A DNA stretch of 64,000 nt from Streptacidiphilus sp041262525 (GTDB lineage: Bacteria > Actinomycetota > Actinomycetes > Streptomycetales > Streptomycetaceae). Location: contig NZ_JBGCCK010000019.1 of NCBI RefSeq assembly GCF_041262525.1, positions 1 to 64,000 of the forward strand. The letters run 5' to 3'. Positions within the stretch are counted from its first letter, which is position 1, and each line of letters starts with the position of its first letter. A program made the translations under genes and the position numbers. The notes below the pieces were generated by a model, which was given only the letters and a program-made list of their open reading frames with translations, ran no database searches and had not been told where the DNA came from. Positions 31,910 through 40,166 of the stretch are shown one piece after another.

Positions 31910-33445
31910 TCAATGAGTGGCAACCGTAGGGGCGGCGGAAGTTGACGTCGTGTCGGACGGCAGCGGTGTCGGCGTCGGAGTGGAAGTCGGGGTCGGAGTA
32001 GGTGTCGGCGTCGGCGTCGGGGAGGAGCTCGGGGTCTGGGTCGGTGATGCGGTCGGGGTGGGGATGCCGCGGCGGGAGCCGCTGCCCGAGAGGGTGAGGA
32101 CGCTGCCGGAGGGCTGGAACAGGATCTGCGCCGTCCAGGCGTTCGTCGGGGCCGTCGACTCGTTGACCGTGACCAGCACGGTGAGCTGGGCGCCAGGGGC
32201 GAGCGTGCCGCCGTCGCGACTGAGCCGGAGCCAGGGGGCGTTCGATGTCGCCGTCCAGAGCAGCGGGCTGCCGCCGGTGTTGGTGAGGGTGACCACCGTG
32301 CGCGCGCCCGACTGGGTGGCGGCGACGGTGAGCTGACCCGGCGTGGTGGACGGGACGCCGATCGGGACCTGAGGCGCGCCGCCCGTCGCCGTAGGCATCG
32401 GCGCGGAGGACGGCGAGCCGGTGAAGGAGATGTTCTCGCCCAGGTGACCGCTGCCGAGGGCCGCCGACAGGCCGGTCCTCGTCGCGACCCCGGTGGAGAC
32501 CGTCGTTCCGCCGCCGGGAGTGGGCGACGCCGGCTGCGGATTGGCCACCCGGACAGAGGTCACCTGCGCCGCGGGGACGCTCGGGCCCTCCCCCGCGTGC
32601 ACCGCCCAGATCGCGGCGGCGGGCACCGCGACGACCGCCGCGGCGACCGAGCCGATGACGGCACGGTGCCGGACCACGGCCGCGTGCTCCTCCTGCGGTG
32701 CGAGGTGCTGCGGGAAGCCGCGCCGGTCGAAGCGCGGGTCAGGCAGCGGCGGCTCAGCGCGTCCGGCGGCGGCGCGGAGGGCCACGCGGGGGAGGTGGAC
32801 CAACGGCAGCGAACCGGGCGTGCGGAAGGTGCCGGGCCACGGGCCCTCCGCCGCGCCGCGCTCGGCGGTGCCGCGGCAGGTGGGGCAGTCGTCCAGATGA
32901 CGCACCAGCTCGCCACGGAGCGCGCGGCCGAGCACCGGACCGCGCCCCCGGCCGAGCCGCCGCAGCTCGGGGCAGGCGTCGGCGGCCAGCACGGCGAGGG
33001 CGGCGGCGGTGCGCTCGACCTCGCAGACGGCCTGCGAGAGGAGCACGGCGGCGGCGTCGACCCGCAGGCCCAGCACGGCGGCGATCTCGACCGGCTCCAG
33101 CCCGTGGCGACCGGCCAGCTCCAACGCTTCGCGCTGCGCGGGCGTCGTCCCCGCCGCCTCCGGCCACGCCAGCCGCGCGAGCCGGGAGCGCGCCGCGCCG
33201 GACTCTTGGGCAGCCACCTTCGGGCTGTCGCCCTGGGTACGGGCCTCGAGCCGGACCAGGCAGACGTAACGCGCGAGCGCGTAGAGCCACGCCCGCTGCT
33301 GCTCGGGGCGCCGGAGGCGCCGCCGGTGCCGTGCGGCGAGCCGCCGTGTCTGCCGCACGGCGGCGACGGCTGCGTCCTGGTCGCACAGCACGGAAAGGCT
33401 GTAGCTGAACAGGGCGTCGGCTAACTGGTCCAGCACAGTGTCCAC
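31910..33445 (-). CDS. Sigma-like / anti-sigma zinc-finger / transmembrane / BACON fusion protein
   Basis: About 511 residues. Residues 1-150 resemble an ECF sigma factor (regions 2 and 4), with a helix-turn-helix near 116-140 (LEPVEIAAVLGLRVDAAAVL). H183, C187 and C190 in VRHLDDCPTCRG form the HxxxCxxC motif of ZAS/zf-HC2 anti-sigma factors. A membrane helix lies at about 262-284, an extracellular BACON beta-sandwich at about 385-480 (TNTGGSPLLWTATSNAPWLR), and then a Pro/Thr tail. The GTG at 33445 is chosen because the sigma-like part begins there. BACON domains bind glycans or proteins in other bacteria. A one-piece transmembrane regulator is inferred. Confidence 0.85.
   Translation of the reverse strand: MDTVLDQLADALFSYSLSVLCDQDAAVAAVRQTRRLAARHRRRLRRPEQQRAWLYALARYVCLVRLEARTQGDSPKVAAQESGAARSRLARLAWPEAAGTTPAQREALELAGRHGLEPVEIAAVLGLRVDAAAVLLSQAVCEVERTAAALAVLAADACPELRRLGRGRGPVLGRALRGELVRHLDDCPTCRGTAERGAAEGPWPGTFRTPGSLPLVHLPRVALRAAAGRAEPPLPDPRFDRRGFPQHLAPQEEHAAVVRHRAVIGSVAAAVVAVPAAAIWAVHAGEGPSVPAAQVTSVRVANPQPASPTPGGGTTVSTGVATRTGLSAALGSGHLGENISFTGSPSSAPMPTATGGAPQVPIGVPSTTPGQLTVAATQSGARTVVTLTNTGGSPLLWTATSNAPWLRLSRDGGTLAPGAQLTVLVTVNESTAPTNAWTAQILFQPSGSVLTLSGSGSRRGIPTPTASPTQTPSSSPTPTPTPTPTPTSTPTPTPLPSDTTSTSAAPTVATH
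31958..32060 (-). repeat. Pro/Thr-Ser coding repeat (wall-spanning tail)
   Basis: Short-period GC-rich repeat (GGTGTCGGCGTCGG and similar units of 6 bp) encoding the PTPTPTPTPTS tail of the BACON protein. It probably forms an extended spacer through the cell wall. Slippage could change its length. Confidence 0.75.
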
Positions 33446-33530
33446 GCCCCCGACGGTAGGCGCGCCGCGCCACCCCCCTCCGGGGAAGCGCTGCGCATCC
33501 ACACTTTCGGGTGACGGCTGGGCAGGTGGG

Positions 33531-33608
33531 CACCATCAGGGCCGCGCGGCTCTGCCGCTCCGCGGCGTGGGCGCGACAGGTCACGACGGAGGGCCAGTTG
33601 CACCATCA
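33531..33608. repeat. Extension of hairpin copy 7
   Basis: CACCATCAGGGCCGCGCGGC starts a second, diverged element end, followed by about 55 bp sharing GCGTGGGCGCGAC, GTCACGACGG and CAGTTGCACCATCAGGGG with the reverse complement of 9916-10010. It is non-coding, lying between the BACON gene start and radA. Confidence 0.75.
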
Positions 33609-33709
33609 GGGGCGCGAGGAACTGCGCGACAAGCCACCGTCATGCGGATGGTCCTCAACGTGCAGGGCCATCCGCTCAGGGTGGTTTCTCGCGCAGTTCC
33701 TCGCGCCCC
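33609..33709. repeat. Dispersed hairpin element, copy 7
   Basis: Perfect arms at 33609-33629 and 33689-33709 (GAGG/CCTC form). The outer left end AGTTGCAC is at 33596-33603; the right outer end is missing. The centre carries GGGCCATCCGCTCAGGGTGG forward. It lies 35 bp upstream of the radA ATG, between divergently oriented genes, so here it is not a 3' terminator of an obvious gene. Confidence 0.88.
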
Positions 33710-33744
33710 TGACGTTGTCAGTGGTGTCCGTTAGCGTGTCCCGC

Positions 33745-35316
33745 ATGGCCGCGCGAAGCAACAGCTCCAAGACACGCAGTACCTATCGGTGCACGAACTG
33801 CGGCTTCACGCCGCCCAAGTGGACCGGCCGCTGCAGCGAATGCAACGCCTGGGGCACGGTGGAGGAGGCCGGGGGGCCGACCGTGCGGACGACGGCCGCG
33901 GGGCCCGTCTCCGCTCCCGCGCGGCCCATCGGGCAGGTGGACGCCACCACCGCGGCGTCGCGGCCGACCAACATCGACGAGCTGGACCGCGTCCTCGGCG
34001 GCGGGCTGGTGCCCGGCGCCGTCGTGCTGCTCGCCGGGGAGCCCGGCGTCGGCAAGTCGACGCTGCTGCTCGACGTCGCGGCGAAGGCCGCAGGCCCCGA
34101 GCAGCGCACGCTCTACATCACCGGCGAGGAGTCGGCCAGCCAGGTCCGCCTCCGCGCCGACCGGATCAACGCGCTCTCGCCGCACCTCTTCCTCGCCGCC
34201 GAGACGGATCTGGCCGCCGTCCTCGGGCACATCGAGCAGGTCCGGCCGACCCTGCTCGTGCTCGACTCCGTGCAGACCATCGCCTCCGCCGAGCTCGACG
34301 GCGCGCCCGGCGGTCCCGCCCAGATCAGGGAGGTCGCGGCCGCGCTGATCAGGGAGTCCAAGACCAGGGCGATGTCCACCCTGCTCGTCGGTCACGTCAC
34401 CAAGGAGGGCGCGATCGCCGGTCCGCGCCTGCTCGAACACCTCGTCGACGTCGTGCTGCACTTCGAGGGCGACCGGCACGCCCGGCTGCGGCTGATCCGC
34501 GGGGTCAAGAACCGCTACGGCGCGACCGACGAGGTCGGCTGCTTCGAATTGCACGACTCCGGCATCATCGGCCTGCCCGATCCCTCCGGTCTCTTCCTGA
34601 CGAAGCGTTCGGTGCCCGTCCCCGGCACCTGTCTGACGGTCACGCTGGAGGGGCGGCGTCCGCTCGTCGCGGAGGTGCAGGCGTTGCTCGTGGATTCGGT
34701 GATTCCCTCCCCGCGCCGGGCCACCTCCGGGCTGGAGTCCCCCCGTATCGCGATGATCCTGGCCATGCTGGAGCGCCACGGCGGCGTCCGGATGGGAAAG
34801 ATGGACATCTACGCCGCCACCGTCGGCGGGGTCAAGCTGTCCGAGCCGGCCGCCGATCTGGCGATCGCGCTCGCGCTGGCCTCCTCCGCCGCCGACACGC
34901 CGCTGCCCCAGGAGCTGGTCGCCATCGGTGAGGTGGGTCTCGCGGGTGAGGTGCGCCGGGTCACCGGCGTCGAGCGGCGGCTGGCCGAGGCCGCGCGGCT
35001 GGGCTTCACACACGCGCTGGTCCCGCCGGAGCCCGGCAAGGTCCCCAAGGGCATGCGCGTGATAGAGGTCACCACGATCGGCGACGCGATGGCCGCGATC
35101 CCCGGCCGGCCTGGCCGGCTGGGGCGCGATCCGGACCGCAAGGGAGCCACCGGCCGCCGCACGCCACGCCAGGTCCGCGACGCCGACAGCGAGGAGAACC
35201 GGCGTGGGCGCGTCGATTTGACGGACGAGGCACAGCGCGCGGTGCCGAACTATCTCGACATCCCGGACAGCGCCGACGAGCTGATGCGCGGCTGGGAGGA
35301 GATCGAGCCGGATTAG
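33745..35316 (+). CDS. radA: DNA repair protein RadA
   Basis: A 523-residue RecA-like ATPase that helps branch migration in recombination. C4 zinc finger at Cys16, Cys19, Cys30 and Cys33 (YRCTNCG...CSECN). Walker A GEPGVGKSTLLLDVA, Walker B LLVLDSVQT, the RadA-specific KNRYG motif (GVKNRYGATDEVG), and a C-terminal Lon-protease-like domain (GKMDIYAATVGGVKLSEPAA). ATG at 33745 with little 5' leader and no clear Shine-Dalgarno. The disA gene follows 137 bp downstream. In Bacillus RadA interacts with DisA, so the pair links recombination to c-di-AMP signalling. Confidence 0.95.
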   Translation: MAARSNSSKTRSTYRCTNCGFTPPKWTGRCSECNAWGTVEEAGGPTVRTTAAGPVSAPARPIGQVDATTAASRPTNIDELDRVLGGGLVPGAVVLLAGEPGVGKSTLLLDVAAKAAGPEQRTLYITGEESASQVRLRADRINALSPHLFLAAETDLAAVLGHIEQVRPTLLVLDSVQTIASAELDGAPGGPAQIREVAAALIRESKTRAMSTLLVGHVTKEGAIAGPRLLEHLVDVVLHFEGDRHARLRLIRGVKNRYGATDEVGCFELHDSGIIGLPDPSGLFLTKRSVPVPGTCLTVTLEGRRPLVAEVQALLVDSVIPSPRRATSGLESPRIAMILAMLERHGGVRMGKMDIYAATVGGVKLSEPAADLAIALALASSAADTPLPQELVAIGEVGLAGEVRRVTGVERRLAEAARLGFTHALVPPEPGKVPKGMRVIEVTTIGDAMAAIPGRPGRLGRDPDRKGATGRRTPRQVRDADSEENRRGRVDLTDEAQRAVPNYLDIPDSADELMRGWEEIEPD

Positions 35317-35453
35317 TGGCATGCCCTCAGCCAGGCATGATCCGGCCCAGCACGGCACGATTCGGCCCACCCATGGAATATCCGGACACACGCACAGGCG
35401 GTCATCGGTAAACTCGTACGCGCACACCGCACCCCACCGGAGGAGTCGCCCCC

Positions 35454-36560
35454 GTGGCAGCCAACGACCGGGCGGATCGCTCCTCCCGCGAGGAGGCCCT
35501 TCTCCGGGCCTCCCTCAGTGCCGTCGCCCCTGGTACCGCGCTGCGTGACGGCCTCGAACGCGTGCTCCGCGGCCGCACCGGCGGTCTGATCGTCGTGGGC
35601 TTCGACAAGCAGGTCGAGTCGCTCTGCACCGGCGGCTTCGTGCTCGACGTCGAGTTCAGCGCGACACGCCTGCGCGAGCTCTGCAAGCTCGACGGCGCGG
35701 TGGTGATCGACAAGGACATCACGAAGATCGTGCGCGCCGGCGTCCAGCTCGTCCCCGACGCCGACATCCCGACCGAGGAGACAGGCACCCGGCACCGCAC
35801 CGCCGAGCGCGTCAACAAGCAGACCGGCTACCCGGTCGTCTCGGTCAGCCAGTCGATGCGGCTGATCGCCCTCTACGTGAACGGCGCGCGCCGCGTCATC
35901 GAGGACTCCGCCGCCATCCTCTCCCGCGCCAACCAGGCGCTGGCCACGCTGGAGCGGTACAAGCTCCGACTGGACGAGGTCTCCGGCACGCTCTCCGCCC
36001 TCGAGATCGAGGACTTGGTGACGGTCCGTGATGTCGCCGCGGTGGCACAGCGGCAGGAGATGGTCCGCCTGATCGCGAGTGAGATCGCGGGCTACGTCGT
36101 CGAGCTGGGCACCGACGGCCGGCTGCTCTCGCTCCAGCTGGACGAACTGATCGCCGGCGTCGAGCCGGACCGCGAGCTGGTCGCCCGTGACTACTTCCCC
36201 GAGCGCGCGGCCAAGCGCGGCCGCTCGGTCCAGGACGTGCTGACGGACCTCGAGGCGCTGACCCACTCCGAGCTGCTGGAGATCCAGACGGTCGCCAAGG
36301 CCCTCGGCTACCCCGGCACGCCGGAGGCGCTGGACTCGGCGGTCAGCCCACGCGGGTACCGCCTGCTGGCGAAGGTGCCGCGGCTGCCCAACACGGTCAT
36401 CGAGCGGCTGGTCGAGCACTTCGGCGGCCTGCAGAAGCTGCTCGCCGCGAGCATCGACGACCTGCAGACGGTCGAGGGCGTCGGCGAGTCCCGTGCGCGC
36501 TCGGTCCGCGAGGGCCTGTCCCGGCTGGCGGAGTCCTCGATCCTCGAGCGCTACGTCTGA
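35454..36560 (+). CDS. disA: DNA integrity scanning protein DisA, diadenylate cyclase
   Basis: A 368-residue octameric enzyme making c-di-AMP from two ATP. The N-terminal DAC domain has the catalytic DGA motif (Asp80-Gly81-Ala82 in LDGAVVIDKD) and the ATP-binding GTRHRTAERV near 111-120. The middle is helical. The C-terminal helix-hairpin-helix DNA-binding domain (VPRLPNTVIERLVEHFGGLQ, VEGVGESRARSVREGLSRL) recognises branched DNA. The GTG at 35454 has GGAGG 9 nt upstream. A possible -10 TAAACT sits shortly before. All catalytic residues are intact, so it is predicted active. Confidence 0.95.
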   Translation: MAANDRADRSSREEALLRASLSAVAPGTALRDGLERVLRGRTGGLIVVGFDKQVESLCTGGFVLDVEFSATRLRELCKLDGAVVIDKDITKIVRAGVQLVPDADIPTEETGTRHRTAERVNKQTGYPVVSVSQSMRLIALYVNGARRVIEDSAAILSRANQALATLERYKLRLDEVSGTLSALEIEDLVTVRDVAAVAQRQEMVRLIASEIAGYVVELGTDGRLLSLQLDELIAGVEPDRELVARDYFPERAAKRGRSVQDVLTDLEALTHSELLEIQTVAKALGYPGTPEALDSAVSPRGYRLLAKVPRLPNTVIERLVEHFGGLQKLLAASIDDLQTVEGVGESRARSVREGLSRLAESSILERYV

Positions 36561-36780
36561 CCAGGCTGAGCAGCACCGCCTTGAGCTGGGCGGCGCCGGG
36601 CGTCTCAGGTGTCTCCGGTAGCGCGGGCGTCTCGGGCGATTCGGCAGGTTCGGTGGGGTGCGCGGGTACTGCCTGGTTCGACCCCATGCGTTCCAGCTTC
36701 GATGCTGGGCGCGATCATCGCCGTCCGGACATACCTGACAATCTGACGAGTCACCCGTTCGGTCGACCACCGAGCGGTCA

Positions 36781-37680
36781 TCAGCTCCCGAAGGGGGCCA
36801 GCTTGAACCAGTGCTGAGGCTGCGCCGAGACGCCGCCGATGGCGATGTGGGCGACGTACGTCCCGGCCGCCGCCGCGCTGCCGCCGCTGCCGGGCGTGCA
36901 ACCGGGCTTGGAGGTCGTCCGGCCCCAGCCGAAGAGGGCGTTGAGCCCGCCCCCGCCGGCCGCCGGGACGGCGTACCACTGGGCGGACGCGTCCTTCGGG
37001 CAGTCGCCGGAGGACCACACCTGCGCGCCGGTGTCCGAGGTCACCTTCAGCACCGCGGACTTCGCGCCGAGGTCGACCCGGCAGGCGCCGCCGCCGGTGT
37101 TGGTGATCCCCAGGTGGAAGGCGGGGAACTGGGAGGCCGCATAGGTCTGCGCCGTGCTGGTGAGCGAGAGGTCGAGGTCGGCCGAGTTGCAGACGGGGAG
37201 GTTCATCGTGCCCGCCTGGTTCGCGGTCAGCGTCCCGCCTGAGCCGTTGCCGGAACCGCCGCTGCCGGAACCGCCGCTGCTCGAGCCGGTCGATCCCGTC
37301 GAGTTCGTCGAGCCCGTGGAACCCGCCGAGCCGTTGGAGCCGCCCGAGCCGCCCGGGCCGGTCACCACCGGCGCGCCGCTCGGTGAGCCCGTCGGCGCGC
37401 TGGACGCGCTCGACCCGGTGCCCGGCGTCGAACCCGAGCCGCCCGCCGTCCCGTCGTTGGAACCCGTCGCGCCGTGCCCGCCCGTCGGCCCAGGGGTGAT
37501 CGAGCCGACCGGTGTGTTCACGCCGCCCGCCACCGGTTGCTTGCCCCCGCCGCCCCCGAACGTCAGCACGGAGACCAGCGTGGCCGCGCTCGCGAGGGCC
37601 GCCAGCACGACGAGGCGCCGCCGCCAGTAGATTGACGCGGGCAGCGGTCCGACGGGATTGCGCAGAGAGGGCACGAGCAA
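36781..37680 (-). CDS. Membrane-anchored Gly/Ser-rich surface protein
   Basis: A 299-residue protein with one N-terminal membrane helix (about 23-41, LVVLAALASAATLVSVLTFG). A 110-residue low-complexity linker of Gly, Ser and Thr follows, then a C-terminal beta domain from about 165 (LPVCNSADLDLSLTST, FPAFHLGITNTGGGACRVDL, VWSSGDCPKDASAQWY). The Cys residues in this domain may pair. It resembles actinobacterial DUF4232-like extracellular domains. It is divergent from the two-component system. The 36561-36780 gap before it holds no gene I can support. Confidence 0.8.
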   Translation of the reverse strand: MLVPSLRNPVGPLPASIYWRRRLVVLAALASAATLVSVLTFGGGGGKQPVAGGVNTPVGSITPGPTGGHGATGSNDGTAGGSGSTPGTGSSASSAPTGSPSGAPVVTGPGGSGGSNGSAGSTGSTNSTGSTGSSSGGSGSGGSGNGSGGTLTANQAGTMNLPVCNSADLDLSLTSTAQTYAASQFPAFHLGITNTGGGACRVDLGAKSAVLKVTSDTGAQVWSSGDCPKDASAQWYAVPAAGGGGLNALFGWGRTTSKPGCTPGSGGSAAAAGTYVAHIAIGGVSAQPQHWFKLAPFGS

Positions 37681-37813
37681 ACCTTACGAGAGTTCCACCC
37701 CTGCTCTGTGCAACACCGCCGTACCTGCCGCTTCTTCTTTCACATCATCGTCCTGTTGAGCCGACTGACGGTCAGTACTACGCCACTCGGCTGGCATTCG
37801 GGCTGGAGGCGTT

Positions 37814-38521
37814 ATGGCCGGACGCGTGCTGGTCGTCGACGACGACGCGGCGATCCGCCGCTCCCTGGAGCGCGGGCTGCGACTCAGCGGCTTCACCGTG
37901 CTGCTCGCCGCGGACGGCGCCGCCGCGCTGGATCTGGTCGCGACGGCCGCTCCCGACGTACTGGTGCTCGACGTCTCCATGCCGGGCCTGTCCGGCACCG
38001 AGGTCTGCCGCCGGATCCGGGCCGACGGCGACGAGACGCCGGTGCTGATGCTCTCCGCGCTCGACGAACTGGCCGACCGCGTCGCCGGCCTCCAGGCCGG
38101 GGCTGACGACTACCTGATCAAGCCCTTCGCGCTGGAGGAGCTGGTCCTGCGGCTGCACGCGCTGCTGCGGCGGCGGACCGCTCCCCCGCCGACGGAGGTG
38201 CTGCAGGCGGGCCCGCTGGTGGTGAACCCGAGCACCCGACAGGCGTTCCGCGACAGCACGGAGCTGCGCCTCACCCGCCGCGAGTTCGCACTGCTGGAGC
38301 AGTTCGTCCGCAACCCGGGTCTGGTGTTGACCCGGGACCAGCTGCTGGACCGTGTCTGGGGCTACGACTTCGACGTGCGGACGGACGCCGTGGACACTTT
38401 CGTCAGCTACCTGCGGCGCAAGCTGGAGGAGGGCGGCCGACCACGGCTGCTGCACACCGTGCGCGGCGTCGGCTTCGTGCTGCGCCTGCCGAAGGAGCCG
38501 ACGGAGGAGACAGGGAGATGA
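37814..38521 (+). CDS. OmpR/PhoB-family response regulator
   Basis: A 235-residue regulator. The receiver has the acidic pocket VVDDDA, phospho-acceptor Asp53 in VLVLDVSMPG, the conserved Thr/Ser position in LMLSALDE, and Lys103 in LIKPFALEEL. The C-terminal winged helix has LTRREFALLEQFVRNPG, RDQLLDRVWGYDFDVRT and VDTFVSYLRRKLEEGGRPRL. It resembles MprA/PrrA/TcrA-type regulators. It is translationally coupled to the histidine kinase (ATGA at 38518-38521). It is divergent from the Gly/Ser-rich surface protein, whose gene could be a target. Confidence 0.93.
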   Translation: MAGRVLVVDDDAAIRRSLERGLRLSGFTVLLAADGAAALDLVATAAPDVLVLDVSMPGLSGTEVCRRIRADGDETPVLMLSALDELADRVAGLQAGADDYLIKPFALEELVLRLHALLRRRTAPPPTEVLQAGPLVVNPSTRQAFRDSTELRLTRREFALLEQFVRNPGLVLTRDQLLDRVWGYDFDVRTDAVDTFVSYLRRKLEEGGRPRLLHTVRGVGFVLRLPKEPTEETGR

Positions 38522-39948
38522 AGCTCTCCACCAGACTGGCGCTCACGGTCTCGCTCGCCGTCCCGCTGCTGGTCCTGGCGATCGGGGCGCTGCTGCTCGG
38601 CCTGGTCGGTCACGACATCCGGCAGCAGCAGGACTCCCGGCTGCGCTCGCTCTCGGCGGCGCTCACCCCGGAGGTGCAGCGGGTGCTCCAGGCCGACAAG
38701 AACGGGCGGCCGAGGGCCGTCCAGAACCAGAACCGACAGGTCCTCGCGGCCGCCCTGAACTCCGGCGTCCGCATCACGAACGCGCAGGGCGAGCAGGTGC
38801 TCAGCGACGGCCCGCAGCCCGGCCCCACCGTCGCGCTGCCGACGCCGACCGGCTCGCCGGTCACGATCGCGGGCTTTCACTCCGTCGGCAAGGAGATCCC
38901 CGGCGGCGCAGGGACCCTGTGGGTCTTCTCGCCCGTCAGTCAGGACCGTGCGCAGCTGGCGGCGGTGCAGGGCCGGGTGCTGCTGGTCGCCCTGCTGGCG
39001 GCCCCGCTGGCCGGCCTGCTGACCCTGGCGCTGGCGCGCCGGGCGACGCGCTCGCTGCGCGCGCTCAGCGCCCGCGCGGCGGAGCTCGACCCGGGCGAGG
39101 GCGCGGAGACCTTCCGGCACCGCCGCTCGGGCGTCTCGGAGGTCGACGAACTCGCGACGGCGCTCAGCACGGTCCTCTCCCGCTACGACCAGCAGGCGGC
39201 GCGGACGGGCGAGGCACTGGAGACCGCCCGCGCGTTCGCCTCGGCAGCCTCGCACGAGCTGCGCACGCCGCTGATGTCGATGCAGACCAATCTCGACATC
39301 CTCGCCGCGCACCCCGGCCTGGCGGCCGAGGAACGCGCGGAGGTCGTCTCCGATCTGCGCGGCGAGCACGCCCGCCTGCTGGAACTGCTGACCGCGCTGC
39401 GGACGCTGGCGCGCGGCGACCTGGTGGAGGCGGAGGCTTTCACGGAACTGGACCTGGGCGAGCTGGTGGACGCGTGCGTCCAGTCCGTCGGCCGCGCGTG
39501 GCCGGAGGCGTCGCTGCTGCTGAGCGGCGGCTACGGCGTACGGGTGCGGGGCTGGGAGCCGGGGCTGAAGATCCTGGTGACGAACCTGCTGACCAACGCG
39601 GTCGTCCACGGCCACGCGCCGGGCGAGCCGGCGCGGGTGGCGGTCTCGCTCACGACGGCGGGCTCTTCCGCGCTGCTGACCGTGGACGACTGGGGCCCCG
39701 GGATTCCACCCGCGCTCCGCGCGTCGGTCTTCGACCGCTTCACCCGAGGCCAGGACAGCCCTGGCTCGGGCCTCGGCCTCACGCTGGTCGCCCAACAGGC
39801 AGCGCTGCACGGCGGAGCCGTGGACCTCTCGGACACCCTCGGCGGCACCGGCACCCGCGTCACCTTGCGCCTTCCCCTCAGCGGGACGCCGTTCCCGGAA
39901 CCGACGGAACGCAACTGGCTCACGCAGACGCTGAACCTTCGCCTTTGA
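38518..39948 (+). CDS. Sensor histidine kinase (partner of preceding regulator)
   Basis: A 476-residue membrane kinase. TM1 about 7-31, a periplasmic-side sensor of about 120 residues, TM2 about 152-173, HAMP linker, H-box SHELRTPLMSMQ with His246, N-box LLTNAVVHGHA, G1 VDDWGPGIP, F-box VFDRFTRG and G2 SGLGLTLV. All catalytic boxes are intact. The sensor domain has no recognisable ligand motif. It begins on the overlapping ATG of the regulator gene. The stop is followed by hairpin copy 8. Confidence 0.93.
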   Translation: MKLSTRLALTVSLAVPLLVLAIGALLLGLVGHDIRQQQDSRLRSLSAALTPEVQRVLQADKNGRPRAVQNQNRQVLAAALNSGVRITNAQGEQVLSDGPQPGPTVALPTPTGSPVTIAGFHSVGKEIPGGAGTLWVFSPVSQDRAQLAAVQGRVLLVALLAAPLAGLLTLALARRATRSLRALSARAAELDPGEGAETFRHRRSGVSEVDELATALSTVLSRYDQQAARTGEALETARAFASAASHELRTPLMSMQTNLDILAAHPGLAAEERAEVVSDLRGEHARLLELLTALRTLARGDLVEAEAFTELDLGELVDACVQSVGRAWPEASLLLSGGYGVRVRGWEPGLKILVTNLLTNAVVHGHAPGEPARVAVSLTTAGSSALLTVDDWGPGIPPALRASVFDRFTRGQDSPGSGLGLTLVAQQAALHGGAVDLSDTLGGTGTRVTLRLPLSGTPFPEPTERNWLTQTLNLRL

Positions 39949-39973
39949 GCAGAGGGCCAGTTGCGATCACCTG

Positions 39974-40074
39974 AGGGCACGAGGAACTGCGCGACAAGCC
40001 ACCCGCCCACGTGGCGCGCCGAACGTGCAGGGCCATCCGCACAGGGTGGTTCCTCGCGCAGTTCCCCGCGCCCC
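39974..40074. repeat. Dispersed hairpin element, copy 8 (decayed arms)
   Basis: Left arm 39974-39994 (AGGGCACGAGGAACTGCGCGA) and right arm 40054-40074 (TCGCGCAGTTCCCCGCGCCCC) no longer pair perfectly: the outer third mismatches, mixing the GAGG and CCCC forms. The centre GGGCCATCCGCACAGGGTGG is kept. A further end-like fragment TCCTCGCGCCCCTGAGGAGG with GTGCAACC follows near 40108-40133. This is the last copy in the window. Confidence 0.85.
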
Positions 40075-40166
40075 TGGAGGGTGCCTGGTTCCACGCCTGC
40101 AGAGTCCTCGCGCCCCTGAGGAGGGTGCAACCGCACCGCTTGCACGGGACTAGGATCGAGCGCGCC

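Noticed and set aside
31958..32060. CRISPR-like short repeats
   Set aside because: The repeats are 6-bp coding units for a Pro/Thr tail without spacers, so it is not a CRISPR array.
36581..36817. Ser/Gly-rich plus-strand frame after disA
   Set aside because: It has no start signal and weak codon bias, and runs into the antisense 3' end of the next gene; the 36561-36780 gap is regarded as non-coding.
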